NCBI GenBank assembly: GCA_025354385.1
Contig: JANXMZ010000021.1
Coordinates: 60,471-124,470, forward strand
Direction of reading: 5' to 3'
Source of the DNA: Bacteroidota bacterium
GTDB taxonomy: Bacteria; Bacteroidota; Bacteroidia; NS11-12g; UBA955
DNA length: 64,000 bases
Shown here: positions 63,981 to 64,000 of the stretch, piece by piece
Position numbering within the stretch: position 1 is the first letter of the stretch
Layout of the letters: each line of letters starts with the position of its first letter
The notes under the pieces: generated by a model
The model's input: only the letters and a program-made list of their open reading frames with translations
Databases searched by the model: none
What the model was told of the DNA's origin: nothing
Position numbers and translations under genes: made by a program

Positions 63981-64000
63981 TCTTTTTCCTTAGAAAAAGA
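63981..64000. repeat. Terminal hairpin
   Basis: TCTTTTT and AAAAAGA form a perfect 7-base stem around a 6-base loop at the right window edge. It may belong to the same structured RNA. Confidence 0.35.

Larger units (their letters stand above)
63458..64000. other. Gene-free terminal stretch
   Basis: No credible protein gene on either strand. The first ~370 bases are AT-rich without recognisable repeats. From about 63831 there is a promoter-like pair, then a locally GC-rich block with a 12-base palindrome, a long hairpin and a second hairpin at the very end (annotated separately). The right edge of the window cuts this structure off from whatever follows. Confidence 0.7.

Overview
The window looks like a chromosomal segment of a low-GC member of the Bacteroidota. 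The evidence is: TAnnTTTG-type -7 promoter elements a few bases before many start codons, two secreted proteins ending in type IX secretion (T9SS) sorting domains, a BshA-type bacillithiol enzyme, a NusG-like protein heading a polysaccharide operon, and frequent TTG/GTG starts. I see no rRNA, tRNA, CRISPR array, insertion sequence or prophage.

Region 1 (1-44178, all on the minus strand, read from right to left) is a surface-polysaccharide locus of about 44 kb. At its upstream end are a lipid-flippase-like ABC exporter, an oxidoreductase and a GT2 glycosyltransferase. These are followed by a winged-helix/nucleotidyltransferase regulator with a dyad over its own -7 box. Next comes a NusG/UpxY-like antiterminator, coupled by overlap to a Wzm/Wzt exporter and then to an almost gapless run of about 33 genes. 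Within this run several modules can be recognised: (a) 26-38 kb: AT-rich glycosyltransferases, a beta-propeller glycosidase-like protein, WbqC, two PglD-type acetyltransferases, an HTTM-DCC membrane fusion, an epimerase, an ATP-grasp ligase, a HAD protein and a WecE-type aminotransferase; (b) 20.7-25 kb: a GT4-AsnB-GT cassette that recurs at 1.3-6.3 kb; (c) 17.2-20.7 kb: carbamoyltransferase, SGNH hydrolase, a 49-residue DUF5989-type microprotein and an SxtJ-type membrane protein; (d) 6.3-15.6 kb: a nonulosonic-acid module. It encodes a candidate transferase, KdnB and KdnA homologues, NeuA, NeuB and NeuC, then HisF, HisH and a WbpG-type amidotransferase.

Module (d) is the most interesting part. 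NeuC, NeuB and NeuA closely resemble the neisserial Neu5Ac pathway. KdnB/KdnA oxidise and aminate the terminal carbon of Kdo in Shewanella, and HisF/HisH/WbpG turn acetamido groups into acetamidino groups. Packed in one run with overlapping genes, they suggest a sialic acid that is aminated at the terminal carbon and/or amidinated. This is an inference from gene content; the reactions are untested.

Region 2 (44.2-64 kb) is mostly housekeeping: an rRNA pseudouridine synthase with a 16-residue repeat array, a T9SS-sorted PKD-type protein, the tRNA hydroxylase TrhO, superoxide dismutase, a GT-C-like membrane protein, purK-purE, DUF3109, an SprT-like protein, an M48-type metallopeptidase, a secreted unknown, bshA coupled to a T9SS-sorted M4 metalloprotease and a small lipoprotein, and tadA. 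The last 540 bases lack a gene. They end in a promoter-like element followed by a long hairpin that may be a structured RNA or the leader of a gene outside the window.
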